From an uncultured Eubacteriales bacterium (GTDB lineage: Bacteria; Bacillota; Clostridia; Christensenellales; Aristaeellaceae): a stretch of DNA of 36,441 nt. The stretch is taken from NCBI GenBank assembly GCA_902774025.1, contig CACYGY010000045.1:1-36441 (forward strand). Reading direction: 5' to 3'. This document shows positions 16,071 through 23,961 of this stretch, in pieces (positions within the stretch are counted from its first letter, which is position 1; each line of letters starts with the position of its first letter). The notes under the pieces are model-generated. The model saw only the letters and a list, made by a program, of their open reading frames with translations. It did no database searches and was not told the DNA's origin. The translations under genes were made by a program, and so were the position numbers.

Positions 16071-16268
16071 AACCACGCCACCTTTGCGTTTTTGTTTTCT
16101 GCGGGAAACGGGTAATCTGCCCGGAGTTATTCCGGTTTCTGTTTTTCCCTCACGGCGGGAGAATCCCGCAGGGAACGGATGGAACCAGCTGTCTTCCGAC
16201 GCCTGCTTCATGAAAAAAGGAGAGGTGCTGTGGCCGGGTAATGACAGATGTTTCCTGTTTCTCAGTGA

Positions 16269-16297
16269 ATTTTACCATACAAGTAAATCATGAGCAA
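16269..16297 (-). promoter_or_regulatory. Promoter of the EAL gene
   Basis: On the minus strand, TTGCTC (16292-16297), a 17-base spacer and TAAAAT (16269-16274) form a good sigma-A promoter. The leader to ATG 16070 is about 190 nt. Confidence 0.7.
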
Positions 16298-16713
16298 CTG
16301 CGAATGATGGCACCCGGAAAAACGGTGAACATCCGGGAAAGCAGGGAGAACGCCCTCCCGGACAGCTTCGGGTCCCGGCGGAGCAGGTGCGGGAGAGAAG
16401 GAACACGCATTCTCCCACCGGGTGGGGAAAAGCGGCCGGCCGGAAAAGCGTGCGTGCGGAACCCGAAAAGGCCCGGGAAAGCGATGCGAACGCAATGCCG
16501 GGGACGAACTCCGCAGCTGTGGCCGGTGAAAGAGCAGCGTCCGGAAGAACAGCCCCAATGGTACAGGGGCATGGAGACGGGGAAGAGGACAGCGGTCAGG
16601 GCGTTCGCTCCCCGCGGACAGCCCAGGGGGAGGAAAAAAGGCTCGTCTGCACACAACGCATGACGGAGCAGGCCCCGGCATCAATAAACGGCCGGCCTGT
16701 ATCCATGGACCGC

Positions 16714-16742
16714 TTAACAGATTCTGCATCCTGGAGTAGGAT
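16714..16742 (+). promoter_or_regulatory. Promoter candidate for nudC
   Basis: TTAACA (16714-16719), a 17-base spacer and TAGGAT (16737-16742) lie about 110 bases before the nudC start. The hexamers match the consensus moderately and the spacing is ideal. Confidence 0.6.
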
Positions 16743-16854
16743 ATCCCGGGGGTTTTCCTGGAATCCGGATGGAAAGCCCACGGAGCCCGGACGGGGACGA
16801 AACAGGATTCCGCCCCTGCGGGGAAAACACGAGAATGGAAGGAGCAGGGAGCCC

Positions 16855-17685
16855 ATGATTCAGGATATCCGTCCAGACAGACTGGATAACGCGTACACGC
16901 CCAGATCGCCCGGTGCGCAGGACCGCATCCTTGTCTTTGACGGGGAGGGCAGGCTGTATGTCAGGACCGGGGAGGGAGGAATTCTCTTTGCCACTCCCGG
17001 GGAGATGGGGACCGACGGCGCGGTGTACCTCTTTTCCGTCAACGAGACGGGCTATTTCCTCCTGCCGGAAAACCCGGGGATCATCCTGGAGGGATTCGGA
17101 TACCTGTCGATCCGTCAGCTCCGGGACCTGGGCGGGGGAACGGAACTCTTTGCCGCCTTCACCGCCTGGCACCTCTGGAGATGGTATACGGACAACCGTT
17201 TCTGCGGCCGGTGCGGAAAGCGGACGGAGGTTCACCCCACGGAGCGGGCCCTGCAGTGCACCTGCGGCAATGTGGTGTATCCCAGGATCAATCCCGCGGT
17301 CATTGTGGGGGTGATCCGGGGCGACTGCCTCCTCATCACCCGCTACAGGACCGGATACGCCCATAACGCCCTGGTGGCCGGATTCACGGAGATCGGGGAA
17401 ACCCTGGAGGAGACGGTGCAGCGGGAGGTCATGGAGGAAACGGGGGTGCGCGTCCGCAGGATCCGGTATTACAAATCCCAGCCCTGGGGGATGGCCCAGG
17501 ATCTGCTGATGGGTTTTTACTGCGAGGCGGAGGAAGGGTCCGTCATCCGGATGGACCCGAAGGAACTGAAGGACGCCCGGTGGGTCCGGCGGGAGGAGAT
17601 TGAGCTGCAGCCCAATGCGCTGAGCCTCACCAATGAGATGATGAAACGTTTCAGGGACGGGGAGATCTCCGGGAGCGGGGACTGA
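16855..17685 (+). CDS. nudC: NAD(H) pyrophosphatase / RNA deNADase NudC
   Basis: 276 residues. ATG at 16855 follows GGAAGGAGCAGGGAGCCC. NudC splits NAD(H) into NMN(H) and AMP, and in other bacteria also removes the NAD cap from RNA. Three hallmarks are present: a zinc ribbon with C117, C120, C135 and C137 (FCGRCG, QCTCG); a Nudix box at 176-198 (GFTEIGETLEETVQREVMEE, then TGV); and the NudC-specific SQPW at 208-211, although the usual SQPWPFPxS continues here as SQPWGMAQD. The N-terminal domain is shorter and divergent, as in many Firmicute members. It heads a stretch of plus-strand genes for an ADP-ribosylglycohydrolase and NADAR proteins, so its NAD role fits the neighbourhood. Confidence 0.92.
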   Translation: MIQDIRPDRLDNAYTPRSPGAQDRILVFDGEGRLYVRTGEGGILFATPGEMGTDGAVYLFSVNETGYFLLPENPGIILEGFGYLSIRQLRDLGGGTELFAAFTAWHLWRWYTDNRFCGRCGKRTEVHPTERALQCTCGNVVYPRINPAVIVGVIRGDCLLITRYRTGYAHNALVAGFTEIGETLEETVQREVMEETGVRVRRIRYYKSQPWGMAQDLLMGFYCEAEEGSVIRMDPKELKDARWVRREEIELQPNALSLTNEMMKRFRDGEISGSGD

Positions 17686-17730
17686 GGAAAGGGACGGGGG
17701 GAGACAGGGCGCAAGGATGCGGCGGAAGCA

Positions 17731-17739
17731 TGGTACAAT
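17731..17739 (+). promoter_or_regulatory. Extended -10 promoter element
   Basis: TGG-TACAAT lies 50 bases before the LRR gene start. The -35 region is poor (GCAAGG-like). It would allow the LRR/ADP-ribosylglycohydrolase pair to be transcribed independently of nudC. Confidence 0.5.
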
Positions 17740-17789
17740 GCCCGTGAGCGGATTTCCCGCAGAAAAAGGATGGGAGAGGAGGAGGGCAT

Positions 17790-19130
17790 GTGCTGGATTA
17801 CATGAAGGCGATGCAGATGACGGGGGAGGTCGTCATGGACCGGGATATGGACCGGATTCCGGGCAGACTCTTCCAGGGAAACAGGGCGATCACCTCCGTG
17901 ACCGTTCCCGGGCATGTGAAGCACATCGGCATGTGCGCCTTTGCCGGGTGCACCGCGCTGAAGAAAGTGGTTCTGGAGGAGGGGATTCTCTCCATTGCCT
18001 CCAATGCCTTTATGGACTGCACCGGCCTGAGAAAGGTGGTCGTTCCCGACAGCGCAGTGGAATTCGGGGAGCGGATCTTTCTGCGCACAGAGCTTGAGGA
18101 ATGCGTGATGAACGCCTCCGGAACGGTGCTGGTTTTCTGCCCCGCCTCCGTGGCGGGCAGTTCCTGGCATGTTCCGGATTCCGTAAGGGTCATTGCCCGA
18201 AACGCCTTCTACCGCCTGGGGAAGCTGCGGCATGTGGTTCTGCCTCCGGGCCTTGAGAAGATTGAGGAAGGTGCTTTTGTGGAATGCGGACTTGAGGAAA
18301 TCACCTTTCCGGACTCCCTGCGGGAGATCGGACCCCATGCCTTTGTGGACTGTTCCCGTCTGGTCAGGGCCGATTTTCCGAACCCCGGCCTGCCCCATCC
18401 CGGCGCGGTCTTCGAGGACTGCGGGCATCTTCAGTCCATTCACTGGGGAGACATGTGGGAGAATGACCGGGTTTTTCACCTGAAGGGCCTGCCCTTCCTG
18501 GAAGCCCATCCGGAGGACGGGGCAAACATGAATCACATGCATGCCCCGGAGTTCCGCCGCCTGACGGGGGCATGCGCGGAAGGGGACCGGGACGCCATGG
18601 AAGAAATGGCGGACTGGTTCACGCGCCTGTCCCGAAAGGAAGGGGCCTCCCCCTTCTACCGCCGCGCCGCCCATTACTGGAGATACCGGGCCTGTCAGCG
18701 GGGACAGGGAGAGGCCGTGGAATGGATGCACCGCTTTTTCAGGGAAAATCCCGGGAAGCGTCTGGAATCCCCTCTGCCGGAGCACACGGGGGACAGAAGC
18801 AGCATGTATGAGCTTTACATGCCCGGCCAAAGGATGCGGGAGCTGGGATACACCTTCTTTGAGAAGGACCGGAAATATGACATCCATCAGGAAATGGGGG
18901 AGGACCTGGTGACGGTCTGCGCCATGGATTCCTATGATCCCCCGGACGAGGACGGTTTCGGGGCGGAAACCTGGTGGGAATGGTGGTTTCTGGATGAAAA
19001 CATGCAGGAAATTCCGGGCATCCGCAGCATCCTCGCCGCCACGGGGGGAACGCGGGACAGGCGTTTTACCGCTCTGAGGGACCGGGCCGCAGACATTCTG
19101 CGGGCGAGAAGAAAGGAGAAGGAAGAATGA
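17790..19130 (+). CDS. BspA-like leucine-rich-repeat protein, cytoplasmic
   Basis: 446 residues. The start is GTG at 17790, after GGAGGAGGG. Residues about 25-235 are LRR_5/BspA-type repeats, recognisable as ITSVTVPGHVKHIGMCAFAG, LKKVVLEEGILSIASNAF, LRHVVLPPGLEKIEEGAF and LEEITFPDSLREIGPHAF. The C-terminal 200 residues contain a helical stretch resembling Sel1 repeats (EGDRDAMEEMADWF, QGEAVEWMHRFF) and an aromatic-rich block (ETWWEWWFLDENMQEIPGI) that I cannot assign. No signal peptide or anchor is present, unlike surface BspA proteins. Its stop overlaps the next start as ATGA, so it is translationally coupled to the ADP-ribosylglycohydrolase. This implies a shared task, for example recognition of the modified substrate; that role is inference. 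Confidence 0.8.
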   Translation: MLDYMKAMQMTGEVVMDRDMDRIPGRLFQGNRAITSVTVPGHVKHIGMCAFAGCTALKKVVLEEGILSIASNAFMDCTGLRKVVVPDSAVEFGERIFLRTELEECVMNASGTVLVFCPASVAGSSWHVPDSVRVIARNAFYRLGKLRHVVLPPGLEKIEEGAFVECGLEEITFPDSLREIGPHAFVDCSRLVRADFPNPGLPHPGAVFEDCGHLQSIHWGDMWENDRVFHLKGLPFLEAHPEDGANMNHMHAPEFRRLTGACAEGDRDAMEEMADWFTRLSRKEGASPFYRRAAHYWRYRACQRGQGEAVEWMHRFFRENPGKRLESPLPEHTGDRSSMYELYMPGQRMRELGYTFFEKDRKYDIHQEMGEDLVTVCAMDSYDPPDEDGFGAETWWEWWFLDENMQEIPGIRSILAATGGTRDRRFTALRDRAADILRARRKEKEE

Positions 19131-20227
19131 CGGAAAGAGAAACGGACAGGGTGCGGGGATCCTTTCTGGGGAGCGCCGCAGGGGACGCACTGGGCTATCC
19201 CGTGGAGTTTCTTCCATGGGCGTCCATCCGGAAGACGTACGGGCCGGAGGGAATCCGGACGTACCGGCCGGATCCCCGGACCGGCACGGCCGTGATTTCG
19301 GATGACACGCAGATGTGCCTGTTTACCGCCAACGGAATCCTGCTGGCGGAGACGGACAGGCGCCTGAAGGGCATCCCGTCGCCCCTTGACGAAACGGTGT
19401 ACCGGGCCTATCTGGAGTGGCTGAGAACCCAGGAGGACGGTCCTGTGGAACCGCACCGCTGCTGGGTGTATGAGATCCCGGAGCTCCACCGGAACCGGGC
19501 ACCGGGGAACACGTGCCTGGCAGCGCTGGAATCCGGAAGAATGGGCACCATGGCCTTTCCCCTGAATTCCAGCAAGGGGTGCGGCGGCGTCATGCGGGTG
19601 GCGCCCCTGGCCCTGCACTCCGGGACAGGGAATGACGCGTCCCTCCGGGAACTTGACAGGGAGGGGGCGGCACTGGCGGCCATTACCCACGGGCATCCCC
19701 TGGGCTATATCCCCGCGGCCATTCTGACCCATGTCCTGAGCCTGTGCGTCTTTGGGAACGGGACACTGCGGGAGGCGGTGGAGGACGCCCGGAGAGTCTT
19801 CCGGGAGATTTTCGACGCCCCGGCGCTTGTGCGGGAAACCGACAGGATGGACTCGCTGATCCTCAGGGCGGAGACGCTCAGTGAAAAAAGCGGCAGTGAC
19901 GCGGAGCAGATCCGGGAGCTGGGAGAGGGCTGGACCGGGGAGGAAACCCTTGCCATCGCTCTGTACTGTGCCCTGCGATATCCGGAGGATTTCAGTGCGG
20001 GCATCCGGGCCTCGGTGAACCACAGCGGGGACAGCGATTCCACGGGGGCCGTCACCGGGCAGATCCTGGGGGCTTGCGTGGGGTATGAAGCCATGGAGGA
20101 GATCTGGAAGGAGAACCTGGAGAGAAAGGACGTGCTGCTGGAAATGGCAGAGGACCTGTGCCTGGGCTGTCCCGGAGAGGGGGAGGAAAGGACCGGAGCC
20201 TGGAAGCGGAAGTACTGCCTGGGGTGA
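19127..20227 (+). CDS. ADP-ribosylglycohydrolase family protein (DraG/ARH)
   Basis: 366 residues. ATG at 19127 overlaps the preceding stop (ATGA). The all-helical ARH fold binds two Mg2+ through an N-terminal DDT and a C-terminal DxDS/T motif. Both are present: ISDDTQM (D59, D60, T61) and NHSGDSDSTGAV near residue 290. The N-terminal GSAAGDALGYPVEF is also diagnostic. Family members remove ADP-ribose from arginine or serine in proteins, from DNA bases, or from ADP-ribose esters; which applies here cannot be told. Its neighbours (NudC, NADAR and NadD-NADAR) fit ADP-ribose reversal or salvage. A cognate ADP-ribosyltransferase is not seen in the window. Confidence 0.93.
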   Translation: MTERETDRVRGSFLGSAAGDALGYPVEFLPWASIRKTYGPEGIRTYRPDPRTGTAVISDDTQMCLFTANGILLAETDRRLKGIPSPLDETVYRAYLEWLRTQEDGPVEPHRCWVYEIPELHRNRAPGNTCLAALESGRMGTMAFPLNSSKGCGGVMRVAPLALHSGTGNDASLRELDREGAALAAITHGHPLGYIPAAILTHVLSLCVFGNGTLREAVEDARRVFREIFDAPALVRETDRMDSLILRAETLSEKSGSDAEQIRELGEGWTGEETLAIALYCALRYPEDFSAGIRASVNHSGDSDSTGAVTGQILGACVGYEAMEEIWKENLERKDVLLEMAEDLCLGCPGEGEERTGAWKRKYCLG

Positions 20228-20539
20228 AAAAGGACAGGAGCAGGCGGGATGGATGCGGCGGATGGAATGGATGGAGACCATGAGGGCGCTTTGTTCCCGG
20301 CTCTTTCCGGAAGGAACCGCGTTTTCCCGGATGAAGGGCCTTCAGCAGAAGCCGCTTTTCCACGGGGAAGGGGACTGTGCGCCGAGCCTACGCCCGCATG
20401 CCCTTCTTTCATTGCCTGACGGTGCGGGACAGCGACTGCGTGGAAATCCGGATGGCGGAGATTTCCCTTTCCGCCTCCCTCCGTGATCCACGGGGATGTG
20501 ACGGGTTTTACGGATCCGGGAAGGAAAGGAGGGGAAGGG
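20228..20539. other. Spacer of 312 bases within the NAD/ADP-ribose gene group
   Basis: No terminator is visible, so read-through from the ADP-ribosylglycohydrolase into the next gene is possible. A 74-codon frame (ATG 20262 to 20486) lacks a ribosome site and recognisable character. The interval may be decayed coding DNA, but nothing proves that. Confidence 0.4.
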
Positions 20540-21580
20540 ATGAATCAAAGCGTTGTGGTGATGGGGGGATCCTTCAATCCCCCGACCCTGGCACATCTGA
20601 AAATGCTGCAGCGCTCCATGGACCTTGCGGAGGCGGAGCGGGGATTCTTTGTCCCCGTCAGCTTTCCCTATCTGAAGCGGAAGATGATGAAGGCAGGGGC
20701 CGGTCATCTCTGCCTTCCGGACGAAACACGCCTGCGGATGCTGAAGGAAATGGCAGCGTCGGATCCGCGGATCGGCCTGGACACCGGGGAGATGGGCTCG
20801 GTTTTTGCCGACACCCGGGGGACCATGGAGCGGGTTCAGAACCGGTTTCCCGGTGCAAGGATATTTTACGCAGCCGGGGCGGACAAGCTGGGGATTCTGG
20901 AGACCTTTGAAAAATGGGGTTTTTTTCCCGGGTACGGGATGATCCTCGTGTCCCGGGGCGGGGAGGGAATCCGGGAAACGCTGATGGACCATCCCCGGCT
21001 GAGCGCCCATGTCTCCTCCATCCTTTTCACGGAGCTTCCCGGGGGGCTGGAAGCGGTCAGCTCCACCCGTGTCCGGGCGCATCTCTTTGACCCGGAGGCG
21101 GTGGCGGACTGCCTGCATCCCGGGGTGCTTGCCCTCATGAGGGAACTGAAACGGGAGGATTTTCCGGAGGAGATTCCGGACTTTCGGGGCGAATACGCCT
21201 TTCTTTCCAATGACTATCCCTGTGCCGTCACATGGGACGGCCTGTCCTTCCCCTGCGTCACTTCCGCCTGGATCGCCCTGGGCTTTGAGGAGGCGGAGGC
21301 GCGCAGAAGGATCTCCGTGATGGCCCCGGGGAAGGCGAAGCAGAAATACGGAAACATGCTTTCCGGCAGAAGGGATGAAGCGGAAAAGGCTGTCATGGAG
21401 AATGTGGTGCGAAGGAAATTCCTTCAGCATCCGGAGCTTGTGCGGAAGCTCAGGGACACGGGAAACCGCGTGCTCATGGACGGGCGGATGAAGGACAGGG
21501 AATGGGGGTTCAACACCGTCACCTGGACGGGGGGAAACCGGCTGGGGAAAGTCCTGATGGAGATCCGCAGGGAGACATGA
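20540..21580 (+). CDS. NadD-like nucleotidyltransferase fused to a NADAR domain
   Basis: 346 residues. ATG at 20540 follows AAAGGAGGGG. Residues 1-205 resemble nicotinate/NMN adenylyltransferases. They have GGSFNPPTLAHL (9-20) in place of the usual GGxFDPxHxGH, AAGADKLGIL (111-120), and SSTRVRAHL (174-182) matching ISSTxIR. Residues about 215-345 form a NADAR (YbiA/RibX) domain, with FRGEYAFLSNDYPCAV, RRKFLQHPELVRKLRDTG, WGFNTVTW and NRLGKVLMEIR. NADAR enzymes cleave N-glycosidic bonds of ADP-ribose-type substrates. In this domain the usual VExA helix reads VTSAW (240-244), so the Glu normally present is missing. The first transferase histidine is also replaced (TLAH). The protein may have altered activity or act as a sensor. 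The fusion joins making and breaking of NAD-related bonds in one chain. Confidence 0.85.
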   Translation: MNQSVVVMGGSFNPPTLAHLKMLQRSMDLAEAERGFFVPVSFPYLKRKMMKAGAGHLCLPDETRLRMLKEMAASDPRIGLDTGEMGSVFADTRGTMERVQNRFPGARIFYAAGADKLGILETFEKWGFFPGYGMILVSRGGEGIRETLMDHPRLSAHVSSILFTELPGGLEAVSSTRVRAHLFDPEAVADCLHPGVLALMRELKREDFPEEIPDFRGEYAFLSNDYPCAVTWDGLSFPCVTSAWIALGFEEAEARRRISVMAPGKAKQKYGNMLSGRRDEAEKAVMENVVRRKFLQHPELVRKLRDTGNRVLMDGRMKDREWGFNTVTWTGGNRLGKVLMEIRRET

Positions 21581-21632
21581 GGATCTGTGTGAAAGGGATG
21601 CGTGCACGGGAAAAGGCGGAAGGAGGGAGACG

Positions 21633-22199
21633 GTGAAGTATACGGTTCAGTCCATACGGGACAGGTATAACGCAGGTGAGGCACTGCGTGTGATCGCCTT
21701 CTGGGGGCACACGCGGGAGGCAGGAAAGAAGATGACAAAGGCCTGTCTCAGCCAGTGGTACGACTGCCGCTTTGTGGTGGAAAACGTTGAATATCACACG
21801 GCGGAGCAGTACATGATGGCCCGCAAGGCCGAGCGGATGGGAGACAGGGAGAGCTGGGAGAAGATCATGGCTGCGGAGAATCCCAGGGACTGCAAGGCGC
21901 TGGGACGGGGCGTGCGGCCCTTTGACCCTGAGGTATGGGACCGGGAAAAGTACGGGATCGTGCTGACAGGGAATCTGGCAAAGTTTTCCCAGAATCCGGA
22001 CCTTCTGGACTTTCTGTCAGGCACCGGGGACAGCGTCCTGGCGGAGGGCAGTCCTTATGACGGCATCTGGGGCGTCCGGATGCACGCGGAGGATCCGGAC
22101 ATCGCAAATCCCAATCTCTGGAAAGGGGAAAACCTTCTGGGTCTTGCCCTGATGGAAGTGCGGGACATCCTGCAGGAAGGCCGTCAGGCGGCGATCTGA
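21633..22199 (+). CDS. NADAR family N-glycosidase (YbiA/RibX-like)
   Basis: 188 residues. The start is GTG at 21633, following AAGGAGGGAGAC. The protein has IAFWGHTRE (strand 1), an insert, SQWYDCRFVVENVEYHTAEQ with the conserved Glu, MMARKAERMGD, AENPRDCKALGRGVRPFD, LAKFSQNPDLLDFLSGTGD, VLAEGSPYDGIWGVRM and NLLGLALMEVRD. All hallmark blocks of the family are therefore intact. Family members hydrolyse N-glycosidic bonds, shown for riboflavin-pathway intermediates (YbiA) and for ADP-ribosylated guanine (NADAR proper). It lies 52 bases after the NadD-NADAR gene and is probably co-transcribed. It is the likely active NADAR partner of the degenerate domain in that fusion. Confidence 0.92.
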   Translation: MKYTVQSIRDRYNAGEALRVIAFWGHTREAGKKMTKACLSQWYDCRFVVENVEYHTAEQYMMARKAERMGDRESWEKIMAAENPRDCKALGRGVRPFDPEVWDREKYGIVLTGNLAKFSQNPDLLDFLSGTGDSVLAEGSPYDGIWGVRMHAEDPDIANPNLWKGENLLGLALMEVRDILQEGRQAAI

Positions 22200-22253
22200 G
22201 GAAAGGATCCGGAAGATTCACGGAGAACCCGGAAAAAGAAAGGAGTTACGGCA

Positions 22254-23660
22254 ATGAAAAAGATCATGGTTCTGGCGCTCTGTCTGGCGCTGCTGCTTCC
22301 CGCCGCGCTCTCCATCGCGGAGGAGCCCTGGGTCTGCCTTGTGTGCGGTGAGCGGAATCACAACGTATACTGCGAGGAATGCGGAAACCGCAAAGGAAAC
22401 TGGATGTGTCTTGACTGCGAGTTCATCAACACGAAGAACTTCTGCGGGATGTGCGGAAAAGCCAGATATGAGGCTGTGACGGAGGCGAACGGGGATGTGT
22501 ACTTCGGAGACCTGCTGAACGGTGTCCGTGAGGGTAAGGGCGTCTGTGTCTATTCGGAAACGAACAGTGTCGGGTTGAAAGTCTACCGGGGCGACTGGAA
22601 ATACGAACAGAGGAGCGGACGGGGGAAGCTCATCTGGACCGACGGGAGCGTCTATGAAGGAGAATGGAACGGAGACAGGCGGGGCGGCCAGGGGAAAATG
22701 ACCTATGCCGACGGCAACGTGTACGAAGGCAGCTGGAAGGAGGGAAAAAAGGAGGGTCAGGGGATATACCGGTGGAAAAAAGGTGATCTCTTTGAGGGCG
22801 TATGGAAAGATAACGTGATCCATGGCCACGGAAAATACACATGGATCAGCGGAGATGTCTGTGAAGGCGAATGGCGGAACGGCAAAAGGAACGGTTTCGG
22901 GAAAATGACCTATGCCGATGGCAGGGTGTATGAAGGAACTTTCCGTGACGACAAAAGGAACGGTTTCGGGAAAATGACCTATTCCGACGGAGATTCGTAC
23001 GAAGGCGAATGGAAGGACAATCTGCCCGCCATGGATCAGCAGGGGAATGATCTCTATGAGGCGAAGGATTATGCCGGAGCGCTGAAGGCGTATCTCGCCG
23101 CGGCGGCGGAGGGAAGTCATGAATCCCTGCAGCGGATCGGGACCATGTACAAAGACGGTGAGGGAACCGACCGTGACATGGAGGAAGCGCTGAAATGGCT
23201 TGAAAAGGCCGCGGAGCATGGGATTGCCAGTGCCATGAGGGTGCTGGGAAATGTCTTCCGGATGGGGGATGGCGTTGAAGCGGACCGGGCAAAGGCGGAG
23301 GAATGGTATGAGAAAGCCGCCGCCGCAGGGGATGTCAACGCCATGGAATGGCTCGGATTCATGACCGCCGACGGGGACACACCGGACTATGCAAAGGCGG
23401 CAGAATGGTACAGGGAAGCCATTGAAAAGGGCAGCGGCTACGCCATGTATGCCCTGGGGAAAATGTATGAGGACGGACGATTCGGTGATGCGGACTATGA
23501 GCAGGCGGCGGAGTGGTATACAAAGGGAATTGAGGAAAACAACCCCCAGGCCATGCACGCCTACGGCAGAATGATCGAACTAGGCAGACTGGGAGAGGCG
23601 GATCCGGACGCGGCCGCAGAATGGTACAGGAAGGCGGAGGAGGCAGGATACACGCCATGA
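22254..23660 (+). CDS. Secreted zinc-ribbon / MORN-repeat / Sel1-repeat protein
   Basis: 468 residues. ATG at 22254 follows AAAGGAG. Residues 1-22 are a signal peptide. Two small zinc ribbons follow (C28, C31, C40, C43 and C52, C55, C64, C67). From about 80 to 255 there are seven or so MORN repeats (YEGEWNGDRRGGQGKMTYAD, YEGSWKEGKKEGQGIYRWKK and similar). From about 265 to 465 there are Sel1 (TPR-like) repeats (AMRVLGNVFRMGDG, AKAEEWYEKAAAAGD). MORN sheets and Sel1 solenoids are interaction scaffolds, and no enzyme domain is visible. Two MORN repeats share near-identical DNA at about 22885 and 22951, which suggests recent repeat duplication. No lipobox or sortase signal is present, so the protein is likely released or wall-associated. 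Function unknown. Confidence 0.88.
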   Translation: MKKIMVLALCLALLLPAALSIAEEPWVCLVCGERNHNVYCEECGNRKGNWMCLDCEFINTKNFCGMCGKARYEAVTEANGDVYFGDLLNGVREGKGVCVYSETNSVGLKVYRGDWKYEQRSGRGKLIWTDGSVYEGEWNGDRRGGQGKMTYADGNVYEGSWKEGKKEGQGIYRWKKGDLFEGVWKDNVIHGHGKYTWISGDVCEGEWRNGKRNGFGKMTYADGRVYEGTFRDDKRNGFGKMTYSDGDSYEGEWKDNLPAMDQQGNDLYEAKDYAGALKAYLAAAAEGSHESLQRIGTMYKDGEGTDRDMEEALKWLEKAAEHGIASAMRVLGNVFRMGDGVEADRAKAEEWYEKAAAAGDVNAMEWLGFMTADGDTPDYAKAAEWYREAIEKGSGYAMYALGKMYEDGRFGDADYEQAAEWYTKGIEENNPQAMHAYGRMIELGRLGEADPDAAAEWYRKAEEAGYTP

Positions 23661-23961
23661 GGCTGCAGATGAAAGAATAACGGCCTTCACGCCTGTTTCC
23701 ATATCCTGAAAACGCGGTATGTCAAAGGGACTGTGGATTTTCACAGCCCCTTTGAATTCTCCGGCCGGGGAATACTTCTGTGATCATAAGCTTTCTTTTT
23801 TCTCTCTCTGATGCTTTCCACGTCTGCGGGATCCGCTTCCGGTTTCCCATGGCTTCCGGCTTTTTCATTGAACGGGCGACTGAGTTGCCAGTGACATTTC
23901 GGGAGAAGGAATTGAGCGGTGCATATCGAATAGAATCATACAGGTCAGCGAATGACGGGAG
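23661..23961. other. Spacer before the Rpn array
   Basis: Holds the hairpin at 23723-23754. The 200 bases before the Rpn gene are less GC-rich than the flanks. They contain no clear promoter with good spacing and no convincing gene, although a minus-strand frame is open through it and into the antisense of the Rpn gene. Confidence 0.45.
23723..23754 (+). terminator. Hairpin, probable terminator of the MORN/Sel1 gene
   Basis: CAAAGGGACTGTG / CACAGCCCCTTTG forms a 13-bp stem with one mismatch (A:C) and a 6-nt loop GATTTT. The following sequence AATTCTCC lacks a proper T-tract, so termination may be inefficient. Confidence 0.5.

Larger units (their letters stand above)
16071..16854. other. Divergent interval with two promoters
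   Basis: Divergent spacer between the EAL gene and nudC. It carries a minus-strand promoter at 16269-16297 and a plus-strand promoter at 16714-16742. A frame that is open from 16387 into nudC encodes a Gly/Arg/Glu-rich string without family character and is read as chance openness of GC-rich DNA. Roughly 16300-16710 has no feature I can name. Confidence 0.55.

Noticed and set aside
16387..16854. 156-codon N-terminal extension of nudC
   Set aside because: NudC proteins do not have it, its composition is low-complexity Gly/Arg/Glu, and a promoter and good ribosome site lie within or after it.
20262..20486. 74-residue small gene between the glycohydrolase and the NadD-NADAR fusion
   Set aside because: No ribosome binding site and no family character; kept only as part of the spacer description.
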